Origin: Caballeronia jiangsuensis
GTDB lineage: Bacteria > Pseudomonadota > Gammaproteobacteria > Burkholderiales > Burkholderiaceae
Direction: 5' to 3'
Assembly: GCA_000648925.1 (NCBI GenBank)
Contig: JFHF01000031.1
Coordinates: 40,008-104,007 of the forward strand
Length of the DNA: 64,000 bases
How positions within the stretch are numbered: the stretch's first letter is position 1; every line of letters starts with the position of its first letter. The notes under the pieces are model-generated. The model was given only the letters and a program-made list of their open reading frames with translations, was not told the origin of the DNA and searched no databases. Of the stretch, positions 51,573 through 60,136 are shown one piece after another. The translations under genes were made by a program, and so were the position numbers.

Positions 51573-52718
51573 ATGAACACTTCGGTTTGGTGGGGTTCCG
51601 ACACCCGCGCCGCGCAGATCATGCGCATCGCGCTCCGTCGCGGACGCCGTTTGAGTCACCATGTCTTCGCGATGGTCGGTTGTGCCGCCGTCGTCAGCGC
51701 GCTCGCACTGTGGTTGCTGCCTTCGTGGCGCACGAACTTTGCCGCAAAGATCATGCCTTTCGTGTCGGCCGCCGTTCAGGCGGGACCGGCTCGCCTGCTC
51801 GCGGGCCAGCCGCTGCCGCCGTTCTCAGCGGTGCATCATCCGGCTGGAGACGCCTCGCTGCCCGTGAACGTCGCCGCGAACACCGCGCCGTCGGACAGCC
51901 GCAAGGCGCCGTCGACGGGGCCATCGCTCGGCGCCGCAGCCGGCGACGACGCAAGCACGCATCAGCTCACCGGCGGCATCAGCCTCGCCGTGTCGCCCAA
52001 CGGGCTCGACCCGCGCACCATGCCGTCCGTCGGCATGCTGGCGAGCATGATTCCCGCGCAACGCGTGGTTGCCGACGCACGCGACGACCGGGTGCTCGTT
52101 TCGACGCGCGAGCAGAAGCTCGTTTCGAACTTCATCGCGCGGCGTTATCGCGTGGCGGAAGAGCCGGTTGCAGAACTCGTTCGCGCCGCGTTCGACACGG
52201 GCCGCGAAGTCGGGCTCGATCCGCTGCTGCTGCTGTCCGTCATGGCGATCGAATCGGGCTTCAATCCGTACGCTGAAAGCGGCGTCGGCGCTCAGGGCCT
52301 GATGCAGGTGATGTCGAAGGTTCATTCCGACAAGTTCGAATACTTCGGCGGCTCGCACGCAGCGCTCGATCCCCTCGCGAACATCAAGGTCGGCGCGCTC
52401 GTGCTGAAGGATTGCATCGCGCGCGGCGGTTCGGTTGCGGGTGGCCTGCGCTACTACGTCGGTTCCTCGACTCAGGACGACGGCGGCTACGGCGCGAAGG
52501 TGCTGGCCGAGCGCACGCGTCTGCGCGATGTCGCACGCGGCCGCAACGTGCCGATCAACGCGCCGCAAGCGCCGGTTCAGGCCGCGCCGAAGCAGGTTCT
52601 GGCCTCGACCGCCGCGGACAAGCGCGTTCACGTGACCATCGATTCGAAGAAGTCGGTCTCGCAGGACGAAGGCGATGCGGAAACGAAGCACGTCGCATCG
52701 GCGGAGTTCGGCGCTTAA
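51573..52718 (+). CDS. Lytic transglycosylase (SLT domain), membrane-anchored
   Basis: A 381-residue peptidoglycan lytic transglycosylase. After a basic N-region a single hydrophobic segment (VFAMVGCAAVVSALALWLLP, about 33-52) anchors it or acts as a signal. Residues about 60-190 are a low-complexity linker. The SLT domain at about 205-330 has VGLDPLLLLSVMAIESGFNP with the catalytic Glu, AESGVGAQGLMQVMSK, and LANIKVGALVLKD. It cleaves glycan strands to 1,6-anhydro ends. The ATG at 51573 has GGGAG five bases upstream. A long leader with a terminator precedes it; a terminator follows. Confidence 0.88.
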   Translation: MNTSVWWGSDTRAAQIMRIALRRGRRLSHHVFAMVGCAAVVSALALWLLPSWRTNFAAKIMPFVSAAVQAGPARLLAGQPLPPFSAVHHPAGDASLPVNVAANTAPSDSRKAPSTGPSLGAAAGDDASTHQLTGGISLAVSPNGLDPRTMPSVGMLASMIPAQRVVADARDDRVLVSTREQKLVSNFIARRYRVAEEPVAELVRAAFDTGREVGLDPLLLLSVMAIESGFNPYAESGVGAQGLMQVMSKVHSDKFEYFGGSHAALDPLANIKVGALVLKDCIARGGSVAGGLRYYVGSSTQDDGGYGAKVLAERTRLRDVARGRNVPINAPQAPVQAAPKQVLASTAADKRVHVTIDSKKSVSQDEGDAETKHVASAEFGA

Positions 52719-52738
52719 GCTTTTCGTCTGACGCAAAG

Positions 52739-52769
52739 AAAAAGGGCACCTTTCACGGTGCCCTTTTTT
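52739..52769 (+). terminator. Intrinsic terminator after the lytic transglycosylase gene
   Basis: Stem AAAAAGGGCACC / GGTGCCCTTTTT around TTTCAC; T-run on plus. The A-run on the left lets it also serve the minus-strand aminotransferase gene that converges on it. Confidence 0.88.
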
Positions 52770-52787
52770 CGTTCTTGCGATGCGCTT

Positions 52788-53981
52788 TTATCGGCGGAAT
52801 AGCGTGCCCAGCCGCTCGACCGCTTCCTCCAGCTTCGAGTACGCCGTCGCATACGACAGACGGATGTAGCGCTCCGGCGCATGGAAGCCGAAATCCACGC
52901 CCGGCACGAGCACGACGCCCGCGTCGTGGAGCATCGAATGCGTGAGCGCGTCGCTGTTGCCGGCGGCGGGGTGGTGAACCGTCGTCGTATCGGCGTAGAC
53001 GTAGAATGCGCCGTCGGGCACCACCGGCACGCCGAAGCCGAGCGAACGCAGCGCCGGTACGATGTAATCGCGCCGCCGCTTGAATTCGAGGCGGCGCGCT
53101 TCGTAGATCGCGATCGTCTGCGGCTCGAAACACGCGAGCGCCGCGTGCTGGGCCAGCGCCGACGCGCAGATGAACAGGTTCTGCGACAGCTTTTCGACCG
53201 CGCTCACCATCGCGGGCGGCACGACGAGCCAGCCGAGCCGCCAGCCGGTCATGTTGAAGTACTTCGAGAAGCTGTTCACGGTGACGACATCGTCGCCGAA
53301 GGAGAGGGCGGACACGGGCTTCGCGTCGTAGCTCAAACCCTGATAGATCTCGTCGACGATCGTGAAGCCGCCGTGCGCACGCACTTTATCGACGATACGC
53401 CGGAGCTCGTCCGGCTCGATCGACGTGCCCGTCGGATTCGATGGCGACGCGAGCAGCACGCCGCGCGTGGCCGGTCCCCAGTTTTCCTCGACATGCTCGG
53501 CCGTCAACTGAAAGCGCTCGGCCGGACCACTCGCGATGAGCACCGGCTTGCCATCCGCCGCCGACACGAAATGCCGGTTGCACGGATAGCACGGATCGGG
53601 CATCAGCACTTCGTCGCCGTGATCGACGAGCGCCATGCACGCGAGCAAGAGCGCCGCCGACGCGCCCGCCGTGACGACGATGCGCTCCGGGTCAACGGTG
53701 AGGCCGAACGTATCGCGATAATGCCGCGCGATCGCCTCGCGCAGCGGCGTGATGCCGAGCGCGTTGGTGTATTGCGTGACGCCGCGCTTCAACGCATCGG
53801 CGGCGGCGTGGATCACGGGCTCGGGCGCGGTGAAGTCCGGCTCGCCGATGCTCATGTGGATGACGTCGCGGCCCGCGCGCTCGAGCGCCTGAGCCTCTTT
53901 CATCAGCTCCATCACGTAGAACGGCTCGATCGCATCGACACGCGACGCAAGCCGCACGAGCGGTTCCGCACCCTGGTTCAT
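52788..53981 (-). CDS. Class I/II PLP-dependent aminotransferase
   Basis: A 397-residue fold type I aminotransferase. IHMSIGEPDFTAPEPVI, NALGITPLREAIARHY, SPSNPTGTSIEPDEL and the PLP Lys in VNSFSKYFNMTGWRLGW are typical of the aspartate/aromatic subgroup of this family. The substrate is not clear; annotation as an aspartate, alanine or aromatic aminotransferase would all be possible. It begins directly after the nusB stop (no gap) and probably belongs to the ribD-ribE-ribBX-ribH-nusB transcript. Confidence 0.88.
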   Translation of the reverse strand: MNQGAEPLVRLASRVDAIEPFYVMELMKEAQALERAGRDVIHMSIGEPDFTAPEPVIHAAADALKRGVTQYTNALGITPLREAIARHYRDTFGLTVDPERIVVTAGASAALLLACMALVDHGDEVLMPDPCYPCNRHFVSAADGKPVLIASGPAERFQLTAEHVEENWGPATRGVLLASPSNPTGTSIEPDELRRIVDKVRAHGGFTIVDEIYQGLSYDAKPVSALSFGDDVVTVNSFSKYFNMTGWRLGWLVVPPAMVSAVEKLSQNLFICASALAQHAALACFEPQTIAIYEARRLEFKRRRDYIVPALRSLGFGVPVVPDGAFYVYADTTTVHHPAAGNSDALTHSMLHDAGVVLVPGVDFGFHAPERYIRLSYATAYSKLEEAVERLGTLFRR

Positions 53982-54419
53982 TTATGCTCCGCGTCCGCGC
54001 GCCTGCGCCTCGGTGGGACGCATCGCGACGGCGAGCTTGTCGAGCACGCCGTTCACATACTTGTAGCCGTCCGAGCCGCCGAAGGTCTTCGTCAGCTCGA
54101 CCGCCTCGTTGATCACGACGCGATACGGCACGTCGATGTGGTGCTTGAACTCGAACGCGGCGACCAGCAGCACCGCGCGCTCGACCGGCGACAACTGCTC
54201 GATCGGGCGGTCGAGGCACGGCTGCAACTGCTCGGACAGCGCGGCGGATTCCTTGATCACGCCATGCAGGATCGCATCGAGATGCGCCTGATCGGCCTTG
54301 TCGAAGCCTTGCGCGTTGCGCAGTTGCGCGTCGATTTCGCCGGCGGGCGCACCCGACAGCAACCATTGATAAAGCCCTTGCGTCGCGAGTTCGCGCGAAC
54401 GGCGTCGAGCGCTCTTCAT
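53982..54419 (-). CDS. nusB: Transcription antitermination factor NusB
   Basis: A 145-residue all-helical RNA-binding protein that, with NusE (S10), binds boxA and allows antitermination of rRNA operons. The start MKSARRRSRELATQGLYQWL and the later SPVERAVLLVAAFEFKHHID and VVINEAVELTKTFGGSDGYK are family hallmarks. It overlaps ribH by four bases, a near-universal pairing in proteobacteria. Confidence 0.95.
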   Translation of the reverse strand: MKSARRRSRELATQGLYQWLLSGAPAGEIDAQLRNAQGFDKADQAHLDAILHGVIKESAALSEQLQPCLDRPIEQLSPVERAVLLVAAFEFKHHIDVPYRVVINEAVELTKTFGGSDGYKYVNGVLDKLAVAMRPTEAQARGRGA

Positions 54420-54925
54420 GCGCGGTCCTCGTCTTCTTCGTCTTCGTCTTCATCGTCGCCGTCGAGCTGTTCGAGCGCGACGGAGAGATTCGCCATTTCG
54501 ACCGCCACGCGTGCGGCGTCGCGGCCCTTTTCGGTCATGCGGGCGACGGCCTGCTCGTCGTTCTCGGTCGTCAGCACGGCGTTCGCCACCGGAATGCCGA
54601 AATCGAGCGCGATGCGCGAGATGCCCGAGCCGCTTTCGTTCGACACGAGCTCGAAGTGATACGTCTCGCCGCGCACGACGGCGCCGAGCGCGATCAGCGC
54701 GTCGAACTGGCCGGATTCCGCGAGCTTCTGCAGCGCGAGCGGAATTTCGAGCGCGCCCGGCACGGTGACGAGCAGCACGTCCTGGCCGATCACGCCGAGG
54801 CGCTCCAGCTCCTCGATGCACGCGTCGGCGAGGCCGTTGCACACCGGTTCGTTGAAGCGCGACTGCACGATGCCGATGCGCAGGCCGTCGCCGTCGATAT
54901 TCGGCTGGTATTGTCCGATTTCCAT
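54416..54925 (-). CDS. ribH: 6,7-dimethyl-8-ribityllumazine synthase
   Basis: A 169-residue enzyme that condenses 5-amino-6-ribitylaminouracil with 3,4-dihydroxy-2-butanone 4-phosphate. Motifs: GIVQSRFNEPVCNGL, VTVPGALEIPLALQKLA, ALGAVVRGETYHFELVSNES with the catalytic His, and GIPVANAVLTTENDEQA. The C-terminus is a long acidic tail (DGDDEDEDEEDEDRA). It lies 52 bp downstream of ribBX and overlaps nusB. Confidence 0.95.
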   Translation of the reverse strand: MEIGQYQPNIDGDGLRIGIVQSRFNEPVCNGLADACIEELERLGVIGQDVLLVTVPGALEIPLALQKLAESGQFDALIALGAVVRGETYHFELVSNESGSGISRIALDFGIPVANAVLTTENDEQAVARMTEKGRDAARVAVEMANLSVALEQLDGDDEDEDEEDEDRA

Positions 54926-54977
54926 GAATGGTCCTTCCCTTGGAATTGTGTGGAATAGGGTTGTGCGGCCGGCGGTC

Positions 54978-56141
54978 TCAGACCGAGCGCAACTGGGTGA
55001 TGGCGGTTTCCGTCGGCGCGGCGGTGGCGGGGCAGCCGGGCATCGGCACGAAGCCCGTCACTTCGAGCCCGTAGCCCGACATGCTGCCGAGTTTGCGCGG
55101 CGTCGCGAGCACTTCCATCTTGCCGACGCCGATATCGCGCAGAATCTGCGCGCCGATGCCGTAGGTCTTGAAGTCGATCGGGCGGCGCTTGAGTTCGGCG
55201 GCCTTGTCCTTCTGGTCGAAGGCGCGGAACACGTCGACGAGATGTTCCTTCGTGTCGCCGCAATTGAGCATGACGATCGCGCCGAGATCGCGCGCGGCGA
55301 TTTCCTTCATCGCGGCGTCGATGGTCCACGAGTGCGTCGACGAATCGATTTCGAGCAGATCGAGCACCGAGAGCGGCTCGTGCACGCGCACCGGCGTGTC
55401 GCGGTCGGGATGCGGCGTGCCGCGCACGAGCGCGATATGCGGCGAGTGCGTCGGCTCGTCGCGATACAGCACCGCGCGGAACGGGCCGTGCGCGGTCTGC
55501 ATCGTGCGTTCGCAGACTTTCTCGATGATCGATTCGGTGCGGCTGCGGTAATGGATCAGATCGGCGATCGTGCCGATCTTGATGCCGTGCTGCTGGCCGA
55601 ATTCGATAAGGTCCGGCAGGCGCGCCATCTCGCCGTCGTCCTTGATGATCTCGCAGATGACCGCGGCCGGCGTGAGGCCCGCGAGCGCGGTCAGGTCACA
55701 GCCGGCTTCGGTGTGGCCGGCGCGCACGAGCACGCCGCCCGGCTGCGCCATGATCGGGAACACGTGGCCCGGCTGGACGATGTGCTCGGCGCGCGCGTCG
55801 TGCGCGACCGCCGCGGCGATCGTCTTCGCCCGGTCCGAGGCGGAAATGCCGGTCGTCACGCCCTCGGCCGCTTCGATGCTGACCGTGAAGGCCGTGCCGT
55901 ACTGCGTCCCGTTGCGGTGCGTCATGAGCGGCAGATTCAGTTGCCTGCAGCGATCCTGCGTGAGCGTGAGGCAGATGAGGCCGCGGCCGTGCTTCGCCAT
56001 GAAATTGATGGCTTCGGGCGTGACGAATTCGGCGGCGACGACGAGATCGCCTTCATTTTCGCGGTCTTCTTCGTCGACGAGGATCACCATCCGGCCGGCT
56101 TTCAGTTCAGCGATGATCTCAGGAGTGGAGGCGAGCGACAT
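54978..56141 (-). CDS. ribB: 3,4-dihydroxy-2-butanone-4-phosphate synthase with degenerate GTP cyclohydrolase II domain (RibBX)
   Basis: A 387-residue fusion. Residues 1-200 are an intact RibB domain: VDEEDRENEGDLVVAAEFVT (metal-binding acidic loop) and AQPGGVLVRAGHTEAGCDL. Residues about 210-387 resemble GTP cyclohydrolase II (RibA), but where E. coli RibA has zinc Cys in SECLTGDALFSLRCDCG this protein has HEPLSVLDLLEIDSSTHSW, with none. The second half is therefore very likely inactive in GTP hydrolysis, as in the RibBX class, and a separate RibA is needed elsewhere. The start at 56141 gives MSLASTPEIIAELKAG. It lies between ribE and ribH. Confidence 0.9.
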   Translation of the reverse strand: MSLASTPEIIAELKAGRMVILVDEEDRENEGDLVVAAEFVTPEAINFMAKHGRGLICLTLTQDRCRQLNLPLMTHRNGTQYGTAFTVSIEAAEGVTTGISASDRAKTIAAAVAHDARAEHIVQPGHVFPIMAQPGGVLVRAGHTEAGCDLTALAGLTPAAVICEIIKDDGEMARLPDLIEFGQQHGIKIGTIADLIHYRSRTESIIEKVCERTMQTAHGPFRAVLYRDEPTHSPHIALVRGTPHPDRDTPVRVHEPLSVLDLLEIDSSTHSWTIDAAMKEIAARDLGAIVMLNCGDTKEHLVDVFRAFDQKDKAAELKRRPIDFKTYGIGAQILRDIGVGKMEVLATPRKLGSMSGYGLEVTGFVPMPGCPATAAPTETAITQLRSV

Positions 56142-56287
56142 GATGACGTCCCGTGCGGGGTCCGGTTTGGGGAAAGCGCGTATTTTACGCCACGGCCGAT
56201 GGACAGTCGCTGAAATCGGCGGGCAGTCGGGCGGGAGGGCTTCGTTGCAAAACAAGCAGCCCCGGCGCCCGGCAAAAGAGGCTCAGA

Positions 56288-56902
56288 TCACTGCGCGCTC
56301 ATCATCCGTTCGACATAGCGCGCGATCAGATCGATTTCCAGATTGACCTTCACGTCTTTGGCGAGCGCCTTGAGCGTCGTGACTTCGACGGTATGCGGAA
56401 TCAGGTTGATGGAAAACTCGCAGCCGTCGGCGCGGTCGCTGACGGAGTTCACGGTGAGACTCACGCCGTTCACCGTCACCGAACCTTTGTAGGCCAGATA
56501 TTTGCCGATGTCCTTCGGCGCGACGACGCGCAATTCATGCGATTCGCCGACGGGTTCGAACTTCGACACGACGCCCAGTCCATCGACGTGGCCGGAGACG
56601 AGATGCCCGCCGAGCCGGTCGTGCGCGCGCAAGGCCTTCTCCAGATTCACTTCGATGCCCGCATCGCCGAGCCCGACCGTCTTGTCGAGACTTTCGCGCG
56701 ACACGTCGACATCGAACGCATCGGCCGACTTCTTGATCACCGTCATGCACGCGCCCTGGATCGCGATGCTGTCGCCGAGTTCGACATCGGCGAGATCGAG
56801 ATCGCCCGCGGCGACCGTCAGACGAACGCCCGCTTCCGGCTCCGAACCGAGCGGCGTGACTTTCTCGATGCGGCCCACCGCCGCGACAATTCCTGTAAAC
56901 AT
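56288..56902 (-). CDS. ribE: Riboflavin synthase alpha subunit
   Basis: A 204-residue enzyme that dismutates two lumazines into riboflavin. It shows the two lumazine-binding repeats: MFTGIVAAVGRIEKVTPLG with GACMTVIKKSADAF, and GGHLVSGHVDGLGVV with VNGVSLTVNSV. The start at MFTGIV is the family standard; nine further upstream residues are unlikely. It lies 27 bp after ribD and 146 bp before ribBX, a gap with no FMN riboswitch signature that I could find. Confidence 0.95.
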   Translation of the reverse strand: MFTGIVAAVGRIEKVTPLGSEPEAGVRLTVAAGDLDLADVELGDSIAIQGACMTVIKKSADAFDVDVSRESLDKTVGLGDAGIEVNLEKALRAHDRLGGHLVSGHVDGLGVVSKFEPVGESHELRVVAPKDIGKYLAYKGSVTVNGVSLTVNSVSDRADGCEFSINLIPHTVEVTTLKALAKDVKVNLEIDLIARYVERMMSAQ

Positions 56903-56929
56903 CGCTTCGTTCCTTGAATCGGTGTGCAA

Positions 56930-58042
56930 TCAGCTCGCAGCGATCGACTCGACGAAGCGCGCGAGTATGCGCAGATCGTCGCCGAGCCGGTCGATACGAT
57001 GAAATTTCAGATGCGGCCGCGCATCGAGCGTTGCGGGCGGCGCGAAGTCGAACATGCCGGGCGCGTTGCCCAGCAGGCTCGGCGCGAGATACACCAGCAA
57101 CTCGTCGACGCAGCCCTCGCGCAGCAGCGAGCCGTTCAGTTTGTGACCCGCTTCCACGTGCAGCTCGTTGATGCCGCGATCGGCGAGCGCGGTGAGCATC
57201 GCGGGCAGATCGACCTTGCCGTGCTCGTTCGACAGCTCGATCAGGTCCGCGCCTTTCTCGCGCAGCGCGTCGATGCGCGCCGGATCGGCGTCGGCGGCAT
57301 GGAAGATCCACGGCGGCGCGCCTTCGAGAATGCGCGCTTCCTTCGGCACGTCGAGACGGCTGTCGATCAGCACGCGTTGCGGCTGGCGCGGCGTGTCCAC
57401 CGCGCGCACGGTCAGTTGCGGATTGTCCTCGCGCACCGTGCCGATGCCCGTCAGGATCGCGCAGGCGCGGGCGCGCCACGCGTGGCCGTCGGCGCGCGCG
57501 TCCTCGCCGGTGATCCACTGGCTTTCGCCCGTCGGCAGGCCGGTGCGGCCGTCGAGCGTGGCCGCGACTTTCATGCGCACCCACGGACGGCGGCGCGTCA
57601 TGCGCGACACGAAGCCGATGTTCATCTCCTGCGCCTCGTTCGCGAGCAGCCCGCAGCGCACGTCGATGCCCGCATCGCGCAGCATCGTGAGGCCGCGGCC
57701 GGACACCGACGGATTCGGGTCTTCCATCGCGGCGATCACCTTCTCGACGCGCGCATCGATGAGCGCGTGCGCGCACGGCGGCGTGCGCCCGAAATGGCTG
57801 CACGGTTCGAGCGACACATACGCCGTCGCGCCGCGCGGATCTTTGCCGCGCGAACGGGCGTCCTTGAGCGCCTGCACTTCGGCGTGATCCTGGCCGGCCG
57901 GCTGCGTGTAGCCCATGCCGATCACTTCGCCGTTCTTGACGAGCACGCAGCCGACGCGCGGATTCGGCGTGGTCGTGTACATGCCCTTCGAGGCGAGCGC
58001 GAGCGCGCGCTCCATGTGGGTGAAGTCGGTTTGCGAGAACAT
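56930..58042 (-). CDS. ribD: Bifunctional riboflavin biosynthesis deaminase/reductase RibD
   Basis: A 370-residue two-domain enzyme. The deaminase domain has H53-A54-E55 and C81 and C90 in LEPCSHFGRTPPCAHAL (zinc ligands). The reductase domain begins near 150 (RPWVRMKVAATLDGRTG, GIGTVREDNPQLTVR). It deaminates and then reduces the pyrimidine intermediate of riboflavin synthesis. It leads the rib run and starts 18 bp after hemL ends. Confidence 0.95.
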   Translation of the reverse strand: MFSQTDFTHMERALALASKGMYTTTPNPRVGCVLVKNGEVIGMGYTQPAGQDHAEVQALKDARSRGKDPRGATAYVSLEPCSHFGRTPPCAHALIDARVEKVIAAMEDPNPSVSGRGLTMLRDAGIDVRCGLLANEAQEMNIGFVSRMTRRRPWVRMKVAATLDGRTGLPTGESQWITGEDARADGHAWRARACAILTGIGTVREDNPQLTVRAVDTPRQPQRVLIDSRLDVPKEARILEGAPPWIFHAADADPARIDALREKGADLIELSNEHGKVDLPAMLTALADRGINELHVEAGHKLNGSLLREGCVDELLVYLAPSLLGNAPGMFDFAPPATLDARPHLKFHRIDRLGDDLRILARFVESIAAS

Positions 58043-58060
58043 CGGCGCGGCCCGCCAGCG

Positions 58061-59344
58061 TCAGGCGGCGAGCGACGCGAACGCGCCGCGCGCGGCGTCG
58101 ATGGTCGCGTCGATCACGGCGTCGTCGTGCGCGCTCGACACGAAGCCCGCTTCGAACGCCGACGGCGCGAAGTACACGCCCGCATCGAGCATCGCGTGGA
58201 AGAACGCGTTGAAGCGTTTAGTGTCGCCCTGCTGGATCTGCGCGAAGCTGCCCGGCACCGCATCCATGAAATACAGGCCGAACATGCCGCCGATCGAATC
58301 CGCGGAAAAGGGCACTTTCGCATCGCGGGCGGCGGCGGTCAGGCCGTCGACCAGCTTGCGCGTCTGCTTCGCGAGATCGTCGTAGAAACCGCGGCGCTGG
58401 ATCAGTTGCAGCGTCTTGAGGCCCGCGGCCACGGCGATCGGATTGCCCGACAGCGTGCCCGCCTGATACACCCCGCCCAAAGGCGCGAGATGGGCCATGA
58501 TGTCGCGGCGTCCGCCGAATGCCGCCGCCGGCATGCCGCCGCCGATGACCTTGCCGAGACACGTGAGGTCCGGCTTGATGCCGTAGACCTCCTGCGCGCC
58601 GCCGAGCGCGACGCGGAAACCGCACATCACTTCGTCGAAGATCAGCACCGCGCCGTACTCGCTGCAGCGCTCGCGCAGCGCGTTGAGGAACTCGGGCGTC
58701 GCGCGCACGAGGTTCATGTTGCCCGCGACCGGCTCGACGATCACCGACGCGATCTCGGCGCCGAACGCCCTGAACGCCTCGTCGAGTTGCTCGACGTTGT
58801 TGTACTCGAGCACGGTCGTGTGCTTCGCGATATCGGCGGGCACGCCCGCGGAAGTCGGATTCCCGAACGTCAGCAGGCCGGAGCCGGCCTTCACGAGCAG
58901 GCTGTCCGCGTGACCGTGATAGCAGCCCTCGAACTTGATGATGCGGCTGCGGTTCGTGAAGCCGCGCGCGAGGCGCAGCGCGCTCATCGTCGCTTCGGTG
59001 CCGGAGGAGACCATGCGCACCTGTTCGATCGACGGCACGAGCTTGCAGATTTCCTCGGCGATCTCGATTTCGGCTTCCGTCGGCGCGCCGAAGGAAAAGC
59101 CGTTCGCGAGCACGCGCTGCACGGCGTCGAGCACCTCGGGATGGACGTGGCCGAGGATCATCGGGCCCCACGAGCCGATGTAGTCGATATAGCGTTTGCC
59201 GTCCGCATCCCAGAAATACGCGCCTTCTGCGCGCTCGATGAAGCGCGGCGTGCCGCCGACCGAGCGGAACGCGCGCACCGGCGAGTTCACGCCGCCGGGA
59301 ATGGTTCGCTGGGCGCGTTCGAAGAGAACTTGATTCTTGGACAT
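58061..59344 (-). CDS. hemL: Glutamate-1-semialdehyde 2,1-aminomutase
   Basis: A 427-residue PLP enzyme of the C5 haem pathway; it converts glutamate-1-semialdehyde to 5-aminolevulinate. The start MSKNQVLFERAQRTIPGGVN is standard, FDEVMCGFRVALGG contains D237, and the PLP Lys is K265 in CLGKVIGGGMPAAAFGG. Length fits (about 427). It is upstream of ribD on the same strand, so haem and flavin cofactor genes are linked. Confidence 0.96.
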   Translation of the reverse strand: MSKNQVLFERAQRTIPGGVNSPVRAFRSVGGTPRFIERAEGAYFWDADGKRYIDYIGSWGPMILGHVHPEVLDAVQRVLANGFSFGAPTEAEIEIAEEICKLVPSIEQVRMVSSGTEATMSALRLARGFTNRSRIIKFEGCYHGHADSLLVKAGSGLLTFGNPTSAGVPADIAKHTTVLEYNNVEQLDEAFRAFGAEIASVIVEPVAGNMNLVRATPEFLNALRERCSEYGAVLIFDEVMCGFRVALGGAQEVYGIKPDLTCLGKVIGGGMPAAAFGGRRDIMAHLAPLGGVYQAGTLSGNPIAVAAGLKTLQLIQRRGFYDDLAKQTRKLVDGLTAAARDAKVPFSADSIGGMFGLYFMDAVPGSFAQIQQGDTKRFNAFFHAMLDAGVYFAPSAFEAGFVSSAHDDAVIDATIDAARGAFASLAA

Positions 59345-59496
59345 GGATGAAGGCCTGCGCTGAAAGTGGAAGCGGGAATCGCGAAGGGCGGACCGGGCTC
59401 GCGCGGCGACGAGCGCGGCGTGCGAGACGCGCGGTCCGGCGCGAAAAAACGATGCTGAAATTGTACCGGAGTCGTTGCGAACGGGCGGTGTCGCGC

Positions 59497-59985
59497 CTAT
59501 GACGACGATGATCGTTTCGCGGGCGCGGACGGCGCGGGAGGCTGCGAGCGACGTCCGGTTCGCGCGGTCCAGAGCTTTTCCAGCGCGCCCTCGGCGATCG
59601 GCTTGATGAGCGTGCCGGACATCTGCGCGTCCCACGTCTGCACGGAGAACGGATGCGCCCGCAACTCGTCGCGCGTGACGACGACTTCCTCGTGCGCATC
59701 GACGAGCCAGTCGTACACGAAGTCGATGCACAGCCGATAGCCCCGTTTGCTCGCGGCGTCGGGCACTTCGTAAGGCGCGCGCGTCACCCAGCCCGACGCG
59801 AACACGCCCTTCGGCTCCTGCGACACGCGATGCACGAACACGCGATCGCCCGGCAGGAGCCCGCGCGCGGTCCCGCAGCCCCACACGTCGGCGACGGCAT
59901 CGCCCACGGCGACGCGCCGCGCGATGTCGGGCAACTCGGGCCACGGCCACTTTTTGGGGCTCCAGATCAGCAGAAAGGCGGTCAT
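59497..59985 (-). CDS. EVE/PUA-like domain protein
   Basis: A 162-residue protein whose start, MTAFLLIWSPKKWPWPELP, with later GDRVFVHRVSQEPKGVFASG and GWVTRAPYEV, resembles the EVE-like N-terminal domain seen in front of HNH nucleases in modified-DNA-sensing proteins. Here it stands alone without a nuclease domain. The last 25 residues are basic and Ser/Pro-rich. It may bind modified nucleotides, but no substrate is known. It lies 152 bp before hemL. Confidence 0.6.
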   Translation of the reverse strand: MTAFLLIWSPKKWPWPELPDIARRVAVGDAVADVWGCGTARGLLPGDRVFVHRVSQEPKGVFASGWVTRAPYEVPDAASKRGYRLCIDFVYDWLVDAHEEVVVTRDELRAHPFSVQTWDAQMSGTLIKPIAEGALEKLWTARTGRRSQPPAPSAPAKRSSSS

Positions 59986-60136
59986 CGCGTCGATGAAACG
60001 GGAAAGAAAACGAGAGAAGAGCTTAGCGCAACGCGGCGCTCAGGGCCGGATCATGGCGGGGCGTCGCGTACAATGACCGATCGCTTGCGCGGCACGAGGC
60101 CGTGTCGCATCCACTCATCTCCGTCTTGCGAACTCC

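Noticed and set aside
51280..51576. A 98-codon frame before the lytic transglycosylase gene
   Set aside because: It runs through the terminator hairpin at 51343-51366, has no ribosome site and no family resemblance.
54926..58060. Possible FMN riboswitch in the riboflavin gene run
   Set aside because: I looked upstream of ribD, ribE and ribBX for the conserved RFN core and did not find it; gaps before ribD and ribE are only 18 and 27 bp.
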